A stretch of 64,000 bases of DNA from Hemibagrus wyckioides (taxonomy: Eukaryota; Chordata; Actinopteri; Siluriformes; Bagridae), in the NCBI RefSeq assembly GCF_019097595.1, contig NC_080734.1, positions 16,790,392 to 16,854,391 of the forward strand, given 5' to 3'. Below are positions 50,637-62,600 of this stretch, one piece after another. Within the stretch, counting starts at the first letter, position 1, and every line of letters starts with the position of its first letter. A program made the translations under genes and the position numbers. The notes below the pieces were generated by a model, which worked only from the letters and a program-made list of their open reading frames with translations, was not told the DNA's origin and ran no database searches.

Positions 50637-50800
50637 GATTCCTGTACGTGTTTAAATCCTTGCCTGTGTTGTCCTTGTTGCCTGTGTTGTCCTTGATTCC
50701 TGTACATGTTTAAATCCTTGCCTGTGTTGTCCTTGTTGCCTGTGTTGTCCTTGATTCCTGTACATGTTTAAATCCTTGCCTGTGTTGTCCTTGTTGCATA
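50637..50800 (+). repeat. 58-bp minisatellite, nearly three units
   Basis: Units start at 50637, 50695 and 50753, each beginning GATTCCTGTAC and containing two CCTGTGTTGTCC blocks. Psi-C has one unit at the same place (about 30840), so it expanded in psi-D. Confidence 0.9.
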
Positions 50801-51159
50801 GTATATGAGCCTTGTCCCACTCTGTACTGAGCTGTTGTTCTTTGTTTAGCCAGTCTGTAAGAAATATTCTGGTGTTTGACTTTTTTTGTATTCCTGACTT
50901 TGAACATCAGCCTGCTTCTGTCCCTGTAATCATCTGACAAATACTTTACCTAAACATGAAAGCAGCAGGCTGGTGAGAGTGGTGCCGTACCATAATGAAT
51001 GTCTGACTCCTGGAAATCCCGCCTGACTCCTGCTCCTTTGTTTCATGCTCCAAGCCCAGTTCTATTTGCCATAATAAACCCCAAGCCCAAGAAGAACAGT
51101 GACTGGGGTTCCTGTTGTCCCACCTGAGGAAGTGAGCCATATGATGGGCATGATTATAT

Positions 51160-51720
51160 GATTTTGAGGTAAACCTGGTGGCCTTTGACTCTACAGCCGG
51201 AGGTCAAACATCGAGCCCTCACACCTGAGCTCCCTGTGGAGGCCAGTAGGGTGGATTCTGGTGCTGATGGGGCAGTCCCATGGCCTGTTCCACAATGAGG
51301 CCTATGGGGTGGCCTCTAGCTCTGAACTTCAAGCCCTGTTTCATGATTAGTCCAACAGGGTAGACTTCAGAGCAGAGCTGTGCCAGGAGAACAACGGGGA
51401 AACCTCCTCCAGCACTGTTCTCTCTTCAGAGTCAGACAGAGAGGCCTTTGGTGCTGAGCTCCAAGCTCTGTTCCATGGTGAGGCCAACAGGGTGGCCTCC
51501 AGTGCAGAGCTTTCCACAGAGGCTGATGAGGTGGCTTTCAGCACACAGATTCAAGACCCTTCCACAAGAAGGCAGATGGGGTGGCCTTCTCCAGTGCTGA
51601 GATCTCACTAGGTGGCCTATGGTGCTAAAGTAAGCTGTGCTCCCTGTCAAGCAGATACTGCAGCCTCCCATGCCCTATACCAAGGCCATAACTGAGACTA
51701 ACCCTGGCAAGCAGGCTCCC
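51160..51720 (+). repeat. Degenerate coding-like tandem repeats (in psi-D)
   Basis: Counterpart of 31350-31930, with the repeating vocabulary GAGGCCAA, GGGTGGCCTCC and AGTGCAGAGC. It is interrupted in all frames. Confidence 0.45.
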
Positions 51721-51894
51721 GACTACTCACTTGCTTTCAGACCAGAAACCGCATATAAAAGCCTACACCTGCCTTGTGACCATGTATAAAAGGATTATTA
51801 ATTTCCTTGAGTTAACAACTATGATTGGATACCGTCTGACCCCACTGCACTTGATCAGGTGACCAAATATTTAATGTCAACGTTCTGATACACT

Positions 51895-52795
51895 CTAAAT
51901 AATGTACTTAATGTAAAAAAGCTAGTATCCTGGCAAAAAGATGAGACATGTACCTAAAAACAAAGCATTCAAAAATTACATGGACATGGGTGAACTACTT
52001 GGTCAAACAAGCTGTGTGACAAAGCTGTTGATTGGAACATTCACCTGCGACAGGCAGAATGAAATTGCAAAGAGTGTTCAAGCTTGTGTGCTTGCAGATA
52101 TTGCCAGTGTTTTATTACTTTTGAGTGTGCAAGCTTGTAACAATCACTGCATTATGTATGCTGAGGCCTTCAAAATATTTTGAGATTTGCTTGTATACAA
52201 AAGCTACAAAAGCTATATTTCTACTAGTAAACAGCTGGTTTCCACAATAAAATTAGATTTGGATGTTTTGATAGCCTATCAAAGGCTACACAACTAATTT
52301 TTATGCCATTGAACTTGTTATCGAAATTATGAAATGAATTGTATACATTGGAAAAAAGAACGTGACTGAAGAATGTTGTTCTGACAATTTCAGAGTTTAT
52401 TTTTGTTCAACTGGACATAGATAAACACTGAAAGGTTCTAATTCAACATTCAGGGGATGCATTTTGCTGTGTAATTATATTCTTATAAATTCCCATTTTT
52501 CTTTGCTAGTAATGGAGTTTCTAAACCTTCCATCTCACCATGTGATGCCATCTGGCTACAGCTTCTGCTGTGTCAGCATACAGTCTATGTGGATTTGTTT
52601 TATGTTGTGCTGACTTCAAAAGATAGTTCTTCCTGTCTTTGCACTAGCCCCTCATATGTGTTGTCCCATGTGCTGAGCCTGACAGGGAAAGCACTGTCAG
52701 GGAAAGAATAATCCTATATAACATGAAAATGTAGATTATATACTAGGTTTGCATAGTATGCGCTTCATTAATCATTATTGTTATTAATGTCATTT
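51895..52795. other. psi-D-specific 0.9 kb segment
   Basis: At this point psi-C (about 32000-32020) runs directly from GTTCTGATACATG into ATGTTATATTTCC, whereas psi-D has about 900 additional bases. I see no terminal repeats or reading frames of note. It is either an unrecognised insertion or a deletion in psi-C. Confidence 0.5.
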
Positions 52796-53154
52796 TAACC
52801 ATGTTATATTTCCACATGAGAGTTTTTGGGGATGTTTTAGTGAATTATAAATTACAAATGACACAAAAAATTATTTATTCACCACTTTTATGTAATCAGA
52901 ATAGAATCTTATCTGTAATTGGTTGTCCATCTTTGGACCACTTTTAGTAGGTACTAACCACTGCAGTACAGGAACACGATACAAAATCTGCTTGTAGATG
53001 AATTTGCTTAGTCACTTAACCATCACAGTTTAGCCATTGTCAAAGTTGCTCAGATCCTTACACATTGAGAGCTAATTGTTCACCTGTTTCCTAATATATC
53101 TCAACCTGTGATGCCATTGTTATGATATAATCAGTGTTATTCAGTTTACCCGTC

Positions 53155-53598
53155 TGTCACAGGCACGCCGGATCCAACCCCTCGTCAGTGCACTCACTCT
53201 CCCGAGTACTGATTTAGTTCACCTGCACCTCATTAGTTTCTCACCTCCACTCCCCTATTTAAGAGCACTCTCTCCACTTCTTCCCTGATCTGGTCTTGTT
53301 TAGACACAGACTCCATATCGCACTGACATTCGTTAGTATCAGCCCTCTAGCTACGGTTATTTCCCCGGTTTTACTACCTTCTCCTCCTTTTTCGCCTCCA
53401 CAATTGCTGCTCTTCCCAACTCCACTCACCTCCGTGCACGGCATCATCATCTCCTCCCAGCTCTGGCTCACAGTCTCCTCCTAAAAGCTGAGTATTCTCC
53501 ACTCTCCCTCTTTCCACCCGCTTTCTGGTTCTCAATAAACATACCCCTTCCGGGGTTTAATCACTCCATTGCCTGTTCTTCTCTGGTGTTTTGTGATA
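53155..53598 (+). mobile_element. Solo LTR, 444 bp
   Basis: Begins TGTCAC and ends GTGATA (one mismatch from an inverted terminus), flanked by CCGTC (53150-53154, 53599-53603). Psi-C has the uninterrupted CCTGTCAG site. A TATTTAAGAG box (about 53259) and an AATAAA (about 53534) lie in LTR-like positions. No internal region is present. Confidence 0.85.
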
Positions 53599-54439
53599 CC
53601 GTCAGGGGCAGGTTTGATATTATTAGTGGGTTTATGTTCCTTATGTCAAAACCCAGCTTTGATTTGCAAATGCCTTTACTGTAAGGTATTCTTAATACCT
53701 AGTAACAACTCTATTGCCTTATTGCTTCTGTAATTTCTGACTTTTATTTGCTTGGTGTGATGTACTTTCATTAAGTTGCATTCCATTGCAAGACAAACAA
53801 ACAAAAAAAATCTAATTTCCCACCTTAAACCTCCAGAGTCCTCCAATGTCATCACTGCTCTCAAAGCACACTGGCTCTAGACCTTCATCCAAACAGCACT
53901 TTATGCAGGTCAAGCCAGAGGTTCCTCCTCCAATTACAGCAACACGCCGAGCCATACTGTGGATCTGAAAATCAGGAATATCCTTTATTAGGGCTGGGCG
54001 ATCTGGCAAAATATCTCATCACGATTTTTTTTTCCCCATATTGGTCGATCTTGATTTTTTTCGATCTATCTTTTCTTTATAAATAAACAAAGCTTTATAA
54101 ATAAACATAGTAATAAGTACTGTTGCAATAATTAGGATTAAGATGATACACTAGATAGAATTTTAGAAAATCTGTTTAATAAAATGACTAAACAGATAAA
54201 CACTGCAACTTAAAGTACTGGTTAACATAAGAAATAAAATGTCTTCACATTTCTCGAACAGGGAACTTCAGACAAGAAGTGCAAATATTGTAAACTACAA
54301 TAATCTTGTACTTACAGTGCATATTGAAAAACAATCACATTTTTTGGCCAGAAAGACTAAGCCTTCAAGCAGCGCCATGGACAACAACCTCCTTATTGAT
54401 TTACATAACGCTATACACATGCTGTATCTGCATCACACT

Positions 54440-54672
54440 ATTGTCACCCAAATGAGGATGGGTTCCTCTCAAGGTTTCTTCCTCATACCATCTAAGGGAG
54501 CTTTTCCTTGCCACAGTCGCCTCAGCCACCTCAGGCTTGCTCACTTGGGATAACATCTAGGACTGTCTGTCTGTCTGTTTGTTGTTTTCTTATGTCGTTT
54601 CTCATGTAAAGCTGCTTTGAGACAATGCTCTTTGTTAAAAGCGCTATACAAATAAAATTGAATTGAATTGGT
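54440..54672 (+). repeat. Teleost retroposon nested in the hAT element
   Basis: Shares GAGGATGGGTTC, ACCATCTAAGGGAG and TACAAATAAAATTGAATTG with 16115-16340 and 44318-44540. A GTCTGTCTGTCTG run is inside. Confidence 0.75.
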
Positions 54673-54829
54673 TAACACAAAAAAAGTCTTTACATTTATC
54701 AATAAGGAAGACTATAAAAGAAAGTGCAAATTGTACAAACATTGTAAACTACTGTTGTTTTGAAATTACAATGCACATTTGAAAATAATCACAGATTTTC
54801 GGCCAGAAAGGCTAACATGTCCACTGCGT

Positions 54830-56870
54830 CTGGCTTTAAAGCTGCTCTGTGGCATGTAACAATAGTCACTTGTGCTAAAGGCACGTTCTGAGGGTGAGCT
54901 AGTGGCAGGAATACACAAGTATCATTTTGCAAGGAGGCTCACTCTAGGGTAAGTTGTACAATGGACCTTCCACCATTCCAGGGGATTGGTCTCGCTCTCT
55001 ACATATGGAGCCAGAAGGTAACTGTTGAGTTCAGCTTCAAGAACTTGCTGTTCTGTTAGGGCAGAGGACGAGACCTTAGATGCAGACTTTTTGAAAAAGC
55101 TTCCCAGTGTCTTTTTCTGGACTTCGGGTGTTGTAGCTAAAATTAAACTATCATCTCTAGATTCTCTACTGTCTCCATCTGACCTGGATGCAAGAGTTGA
55201 GTTTCAACTGAGCATCTGCACAACTACTGTGCTCTTTAGTCTCTAATTTTTTATCTTGAATGTACCGGGTCTTGACGCGTGGATTGACAAATGATGCAAT
55301 GTTGAGAAGATTGTCTGTGGCAGCATCATCATACTTTTGATTTAAGTAAGTTGTGACAGTATTCTTGATGTGTTTGGTGAGGTCTGTGTCATCTTCTGCT
55401 GGCTTCAAAACCTCCTGATTAAAGATGTGAAGCACAGGTTTTATATATGATACGCTAACATATTGCTCACCAGACAATGCATCGGTGAACTCTAAGAGGA
55501 TTTAGGGCTTTGTGAACAGCCTCAAGGACCTCTATGTCCTGCCATGAATGGAGCTAGGTGCCGGGTTTTTTTGTCAGAAGATAAAACCTTAGCAATGGCC
55601 TTCCCTTGCTCTAACACTTGGGCAACCATTGCAATGCGGGACCCCCACCTAGTCGGCGATTCTGTTACCAATTTGTGTTTTGGTAGTTGAAACTCCTCTT
55701 GAGCAGCAGCAAGTTCTTTCTTCTTTTTCCATGAAAAAGAAAAGGCACCAACAACCTTTCTGCACACACCCATGGTCCTTTCAACTCGTTTGTCCTTCAG
55801 ACTTCCCTCTGTAAAAAGAGTGAAAAAACAATAGGATACATTTAGACTACACACTGTACAATGTACTACTAATACAAACTACAGAGTCTACATCAAAATA
55901 TTATATAAAGTTTTTATTATAACTTTTTAAAGCATTGGTTATCTTTTAGCATTCGATTGCACATATTTATTTTAATTACATCAGATATGTATATTACTTA
56001 CCAACTGCAAGATGCAGGCGGTGCCCAAAGCATTGCAGTCTTGTCCAACCTTTTAAAGAGGTGGCTTTGACCATGTTTGCGGCATTGTCAGTTGTTATGC
56101 AAACCTGACGATCCTCTGTAAGACCCCAGGACACCAAAGCATCTTCCAGCCCCTGGCTTATTATGTCACCAGTATGATCCTCTGGGAAATATAGTGTTTG
56201 CAAACAACTGCTCTATAAAGCCCACATATCGTCTATGTAATGAATAGTGAGACTTAAATAGGGCTGAGATGTCCGACTGGACCAAATGTCTGTAGTTGTA
56301 GCAAAATAGGTTACATTCTGGAGCTCATGTTCAAGTTTTGCCCGACATGCATCATATAGGTGAGGCAGTGCAGTGTGGGAGAAGTACTTTCTGCCAGGGA
56401 GTTCATATCTGCTGTCCAACACTTTGATTAATTTTTTTGAACCCGTCCTTTTCCACAGTGTTTATTGGCATCATGTCTTTTGCTATGCAATATGCAACAG
56501 CGCTTGTTATATTTTTCGCCCGTTTTGAATGTTTATCATAAAGTGTGATGGCAGCAAACGATGACACTGTTGACGGCTGGTGTTGTGAAGCACTGCTAGT
56601 GCTAGCAAAGCTAACGTTAGCACTCGCACTGTCAGACGGAAACGAGGAGGCAGCGTTAGCTGAGGTAGAGACAGAACGGTGTTTCATGCTCTCTTTTTGT
56701 TCATAAGGGTGGTATCTTTTCAGGTGATTAAACAGGTTGGTTGTATTACCTGTCTTTGTTAACACTGACCGTTTGCATACTTTACAGACTGGTTTGATCT
56801 GCTCCGCGTCAGTTTTCCAATAACCAAACCATTTCCATACTACTGATGTAGCCTGGGAAGTTTCATCAAC
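54830..56870 (-). pseudogene. hAT transposase with N-terminal BED zinc finger, broken
   Basis: Reading leftward from about 56865: a BED finger (VVWKWFGYWKTD, CKVCKRS, then FNHLKRYH), a Ser-rich linker, FATTTDIWSSRTSQPYLSL (first catalytic Asp region), CITTDNAANMVKA with LQCFGHRLHLAV (second region), ESPTRWGSRIAM, and the C-terminal dimerisation start NPLEWWKVHC near 54990, ending in PATSSPSERAF. A stop occurs before YLCIPATS, and splice-like gaps occur at about 55810-55990. This is the ZBED1/4/6-like class of teleost hAT. It may once have had introns, but the stops argue that it is dead. Confidence 0.8.
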
Positions 56871-57227
56871 AATGCTGTTTTGAGAGGGTAAAACAAGTTT
56901 GCTCCCATGTTCATCACTTCGAATGTCCCCAGCCTCGGGTTAGGGTTAGGGTTCTCCTTTTTAGTGCAGCGAACTGGCTGGCTAACTCTGCCTCCTCTCA
57001 CGCTGTCTCAACAAGTGGGCAGTAACTGTAAACACACAGTAGTGCTCAGCCCGCCCTGTTTCCGCTGCGGGGTCTGGCTGCTAGACCTGTCCATATCGAA
57101 TAAAAAAATGCCCTTAGCTTATCGTCGAGATCGACCTGAATCAGAATCGCGATCCAACTTTAAATTCAATCTTTTGCACAGCTCTATCATTTATACACAC
57201 AGTTGATTAATTTGTGTTACATACATA

Positions 57228-58450
57228 ATGAAAGCAGGCATGAGATTATGATAGATAGACAGATAGATAGATACTTTATTCATCCCAAAGGGGATTTTGG
57301 GGTAAATTTATAGCTTCCATCAGTATCCACAAGCACAGGTAATAGATAAAATAAGAAGGAATATAACAAAAAACTAAAATACTCAAATTTAAGGGTACAA
57401 AAATATAACAAATAACAAAATATTACACAATTTAGCAAAATACCTCAGAAAAATACTGAATACAAAGATTTAAGGAATAAATATAGAGAATTAGATGAAA
57501 ACAAGATACATAATGTGCAAAACAAGTGTTTAAGGTTACAGACCTAGTTGATGTACAAAAACCATTTATGAAAAAACTGCGTGTTTGAGTCCTGTGCAAA
57601 TCCCAGTTTATTGAGAGTTTATTTTCCCACCCCATGTGGAATTAAAGAGTCGCATTGCATGGGGGAGGAATGACCTCCTCAGTCTGTCAGTGGAGCAGGG
57701 CAGTGACAGCAACCTGTCACTGAAGCTACTTCTCTGTCTAGAGATGATGCTGTACAGTGGATGAAATGGATTGTCCATGATGGACAGGAGCCTGCTCAGC
57801 GCCCTCCTCTCTGCCACTGATGTCAGGCTGTCCAGTTCTAAGCCCACAATCGAGCCCACCTTCCTCACCAGCTTGTCCAGACTTGAGGTGTCCTCCTTCT
57901 TTATGCTGCCTCCCCAGCACACTGCCGCATAGAAAAGGGCACTCGCCACAACAGTCTGATAGAACATCTGCAGCTTTTTGCAGATGTTAAAGGAAGCCTC
58001 TTCTTAGGAAGTACAGCCGGCTCTGTCCTTTCCTGCACAGAGCATCTGTGTTGGCAGTCCAGTCTATTTTTTCATCCAGCTGTACTCCAAGGTATTTGTA
58101 GGTCTTGACAACCACTGGCTCAGGTTGAGGCCTGGGCTTCCTGAAGTCCACCACCATCTCCCTTGTCTTTGTGGTGTTTAGGTACAGATGGTTAATGTCA
58201 CACCATGCAATGAAGTCCTGTATCAGTTTTCTGTACTCCTCCTCCTGTCCCTTCCTGATACAGCCAACGATAGCAGTGTCATCTGCAAACTTTTGCACGT
58301 GGCAGAACTCTGAGTTGTACTGAAGGTCCGACATGTACATGGTGAACAGGACCAGAGAGAGAACAGTCCCTTGTGGTGCCCCCGTACTGCTGACCACAGT
58401 GTCAGACCTGCAATCCCCCCAGTCTCACATACTGAGGTCTATTGTGTGCA
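57228..58450 (-). mobile_element. 5'-truncated LINE in the psi-D 5' flank
   Basis: The minus strand encodes the second half of a reverse transcriptase: STGAPQGTVLSLVLFTMYMS, KFADDTAIVG and FRKPRPQPEPVVV (58397-57987), then the C-terminus (QTVVASALFYAAVCWGGSI, RLFNSTWGG; 57967-57608), with a frameshift between them. The 3' end carries the GGATGAATAAAGTATCTATC-type tail seen in many teleost LINEs. The psi-E flank gives the empty site between TACATACAT and ATTCCTATACTG. Confidence 0.85.
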
Positions 58451-59044
58451 TATTCCTATACTGAGTATGTAGATAACAAAATGACTCATTCCCATAAAAG
58501 CAACAAATGGACAATCTTCAGAGGACATAGGGCCAAAGCTGAGTAGCAGAAGGAGATAAAGAAACTGCACAGTCAACAGGAAGGTGTTTTAATAGGACTT
58601 TTATCTTCAGCCAATCTTCTGTTTAACATTTTTAAACTGTTATTATATATTATTAAACAGTTAAACAGTGTACACTATATATCTTAATTATAAGACATTA
58701 GTTCTTTTGTATTAAATGCACCCTATAAAAATGCATAATTAATAAATAAATTATATAAACACAGTGATGAGACTAAGAAGTCACTACCAGGTGGTGCCTG
58801 TGGTATTGCAGGTGGTTCCTACCATGCTTTAAGTGGATGTCAGAGCATTTCAACTTATCCATATCATTTTGCATATTATTCAAATTTCAACAAAGCTGAA
58901 CGATAATGAAGCAGTCTTTTCTGCGTCACTGATGGAACCAACCCTTCAAGTTTCAACAATCTCTCACTTTTAAAACCAACCAAATGCCTGCTGAAACCTG
59001 ATTGGCAGACGACAGGCATGTTTCCTTTTATTAAACAACCAGGT

Positions 59045-59402
59045 TGTAACGGCGTATGTGGAACCAGAACGCCAGAGGATGCCGTCACCCGAGTATTGAC
59101 ATTCTTGAACTCATTTCCGGTCTTACTTGGGTATTTAAACAGCTCACGAACTAGTGCTCTTGGCAAAGTTTCGTTCTCTGTTGGATTACATACCGAGCCT
59201 TACTTTATTGTGCCTCATGTCTACTACATGTATAATCTTTGCTTGTTCTAGTTATTTACGATTCCTGGTTTTGCGGTTTTGGTTTCAGTTTGCCGAGTGT
59301 GTTTGATTTCCCAGGTTTTGACCCTTTTGCTATTCCTTATCGATATTGATTCTTGTCTGCTGTTGTGGATTCTACTTCATCCGCATCCGGTGCATCCTTA
59401 CA
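59045..59402 (+). mobile_element. Solo LTR of a gypsy-type element, 358 bp
   Basis: Begins TGTAACGG, ends TCCTTACA, and is flanked by CAGGT on both sides (59040-59044, 59403-59407). The psi-E flank (about 18265) has a single uninterrupted CAGGT. It shares GTGTGTTTGATT and the AACGCCAGAGG-type start with the LTRs of the full element 230 bases away, so it belongs to a related family. Confidence 0.9.
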
Positions 59403-59631
59403 CAGGTAGAGTTGATTGGCAGGTGACGGCCATATTGTTCATAAATCTCAACATGTTTCTGACCAGTATCAACAACTCTTTATCGTGAAGATGAGACAAT
59501 AATCCTAGGACTACTTCCCAAACTTAGCTTTTATATTTTATTATAGGAATTAGCACAATATTGTAAATTAGAAATGAGAACGCTGGACAAGTTTCATGTC
59601 TGTGGATCTGAAAATCAGGGATATCACTTAT

Positions 59632-62600
59632 TGTAGCAGCATATGCGGAACCTGTACGCCAGAGGGAGCCCTCGCCTGAGTTTTTTTTCTGATCTATTGC
59701 CTGCCTATTTCGTTACGTCTTTTGCCTGCCGTTTTCTAATAAAGATCTGCATTATGGATTCTGATCCTGCTGCCTCGAGTGCATCCTTACAGGATACTTC
59801 GCCAAGCGAGAATCCTGCGGATCTTCAGGCCACCATCGTCCGTATGGGACATATGATCCGTGAGTATCAGGATCAAGTGGCTGAGCTCCAACAGCGACCT
59901 CCCGCAGCCGCCACGACTCCAGTCGGGTTGGAATGAGCCCGCGCTCATCGCGGTATTTCGTGAAGGGCTCAATCATGACCTGAAAACGGAGATGGCATGC
60001 CACGAGACGAACGTTACGCTGTCCCAGTACATCACCACGGCCATCTGTCTCGATAATCTCCGCCGCCAGCATCAACCCTCAGCCGCGTCGCAACGTTTCA
60101 GACCTCGCCGCATGATGGAATATCCCGCGCACAGAGAAGACACCGTGGAGCCTATGCAGCTGGGGCGATCCTGCATCACGGAGGAGGAGCACGAATGCCG
60201 TTCTCAGCTGCAGTTATGCTTCTACTGTGGAAAGCCAGGTCATCGTGTGTTTCACTGCCCCGAGAAGCCTACTACATCTCAGGTAGAAGCCATTAAGCTG
60301 GCATCTACAGTTTCACTCCCTGCCTTGTTTTCCCATAATGACTCTCGCTTTTCTGTCATAGCGCTAATCGACTCTGGGTCTGTGGTCAACCTGGTCGACA
60401 TCAGCGTGGTGCGAGCACACTATTCCCACCATCCCATGCATAGGGCCTTTTGACTCACCGCACACCACCCATGGACGTCCAGATTGGATTATTTCATCAT
60501 GAAAAACTGAGCTTCTTCATTATCTCGTCGCCTTCCAATCCGGTCGTCCTAGGCCTCCCCTGGCTCCAGCTTCATGATCCCAATATTTCTTGGAAGGAGG
60601 GGGAGTTAAGACAATGGTCCGCTTTTTGCTTTAAGAACTGTTTTAAAGAATGTGTCACCCGCCCATGTTTTTCCACGTCCATAGAGAGCCCAGAATCACC
60701 GCTCCAAGTTACTCTTCCTGACGAATACCATAAATTTCAAGAAGTTTTCAGCAAGAAGAAAGCTACTAAGCTACCCCCACATCAAACCTGTGACTGTGCT
60801 ATTGAGCTTCTTCCCAACACAACTCCCCCTAAGAATCGTGTCTGCCCCCGTCACTCCCCGAAAAGCGGGCTATGGAGTATATTAGAGAGGCTCTCGCAGC
60901 TGGATTTATCCGCCCGTCCACTTCACCAGCCGCCGCCAGATTTTTCTACGTGGAGAAGAAGGATGGGGGCCTTCGGCCATGTATTGACTACAGGGGTTTA
61001 AATGCTATAACAGTCCCATATCCACTTCCTCTTGTTCCTGCTGCCCTTGAGCAGTTACAGGGGGCAGGGATTTTCACTAAATTGGACTTACGCAGTGCTT
61101 ACAACCTCATCCGGATTCGAAAAGGCGACGAGTAGAAAACAGCCTTTCATACTACGCATGGGCATTGAGTACCTAGTCATGCCATATGGACTCACCAACG
61201 CCCCTGCAGTTTTCTGGTCATTGATCAGTTTTTTTTTCATCAGGTTTATTGATCAGGTTTTGAGAGACATGCTTAACTGGTTTGTCATAGCATACATTGA
61301 TGATATTCTGATTTACTCTCCCAATCGTTCACATGTTTCTCACATCTGTGCTGTTCTCCAACGCCTTGCTAAACACAATTTGTACGCCAAGCTTGAAAAG
61401 TGTGAATTCCATCGTCCCTCCATCACCTTCTTAGGGTATGTCATTTCCCATCATGGAGTGGAAATGGATCAAAGCAAAGTCTCAGCTATTACATCCTGGC
61501 CTGAACCGGTCACTATCAAAGAATTGCAACGTTTTCTAGGATTTGCCAACTTTTACAGACGCTTTATTCGGAATTACAGTTCCATAGCCAACCCCTTAAC
61601 GTCCCTGCTGAAGGGCAAGCCCAAGAAACTCAAGTGGACTGAACAAGCTCAAAAGGTGTTTAGTAAACTCAAAGTGAGTTTCTCCACCGCCCCTATTCTC
61701 TGCCACCCTAATCCTGAGCTGCCATTTGTAGTAGAGGTGGATGCTTCGAACTGTGGCATAGGGGCAGTCCTTTCTCAGTGTCAACCAGAGACTGGGAAAC
61801 TTCATCCATGTGCCTTTTTTTCCCGAAAACTCACGCCGGCCGAAACAAATTATGATATAGGTAACCGGGAATTACTCTCTATAAAGGCTGCACTGGAGGA
61901 GTGGAGACATTGGCTGGAGGGGGCCCAGCACCCATTCCTAGTACTAACAGACCATTCCTAGTACTAACAGACTTGGCTTACCTTTTGTGAAATGAAACGT
62001 CTGAACCCTCGTCAAGCCAGGTGGGCTCTCTTCTTCACCAAGTTCAAGTTTTCTGTCTCATATCTCATATGTGTCCAGATCGCTCCTATACAGTGGAGCT
62101 TAATGAAAGAGATAGAACAGGCTCACGCTACAGAAGCTCCTCCCTCAACCTGTCCGCCAAGTAGAGTGTATGTTCCTTCAAGCCTCTGACAGAGGGTGTT
62201 GCACTGGACACACGAGAGTCCGAGTTCCAGACACCCAGGCATCCACAGAACTATCCAGCTCGTTCGTCAGAGTTTCTGGTGGCCATCACTTAATCATGAC
62301 ATAGAGGAATATGTTCACTCATGTTCTGCCTGCACGCAATCCAGGACAAGTCGTCAGCTGCCCGAAGGTCTATTAGAGCCTCTACCGATACCCGTCGACC
62401 CTGGTCACATATCTCTATGGATTTTCTGACGGACCTCCCAGTGTCACAAGGTTTTACCACAATCCTGGTAATCATCGACCGGTTTTCTAAGACCTGTAAG
62501 TTGATTCCCCTCAAACTCCTGCCCAAGCTATCTTTAATCACGTTTTCCGTAATTATGGCCTTCCTGAAGACGTCTCAGATCGTAGTACTCAGTTTACTTC

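Larger units (their letters stand above)
45322..53955 (-). pseudogene. psi-D: second-type FMO lacking exons 3, 4, 5 and 8
   Basis: Exon 2 (53955-53824) is perfect: 44 codons starting [17 protein letters not shown], with a good donor. Exon 6 (47956-47759) is 198 nt instead of 200 because of a 2-nt loss near its start. Exon 7 (47508-47162) is 347 nt, with a 9-nt deletion just before CTGY and a CAA-to-TAA stop at 47456-47454. Exon 9 (45678-45322) has lost about 13 nt before GPCTP, shifting the frame. Exons 3-5 are absent; a LINE (48440-49998) lies where they should be. Exon 8 is not found. Intron 2 has been enlarged by a solo LTR and other repeats. Several independent lesions make this a clear pseudogene. 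Confidence 0.9.
53989..57186 (-). mobile_element. BED-finger hAT transposon, 3.2 kb
   Basis: An 8-bp duplication flanks it (TCCTTTAT 53981-53988, TCATTTAT 57187-57194, one mismatch). The psi-E locus has the empty sequence AATATCATTTATACACA. The ends TAGGGCTGGGCGA and, reverse-complemented, TAGAGCTGTGC are imperfect inverted repeats. The size and the BED transposase are normal for hAT. A SINE-like retroposon is inserted at about 54440-54672. A telomere-like GGGTTA triplet at 56936-56953 lies near the right end. Confidence 0.9.

Noticed and set aside
56936..56956. Telomere-like GGGTTA repeats
   Set aside because: Only about three units, inside a hAT element. Not evidence of a telomere or fusion site.
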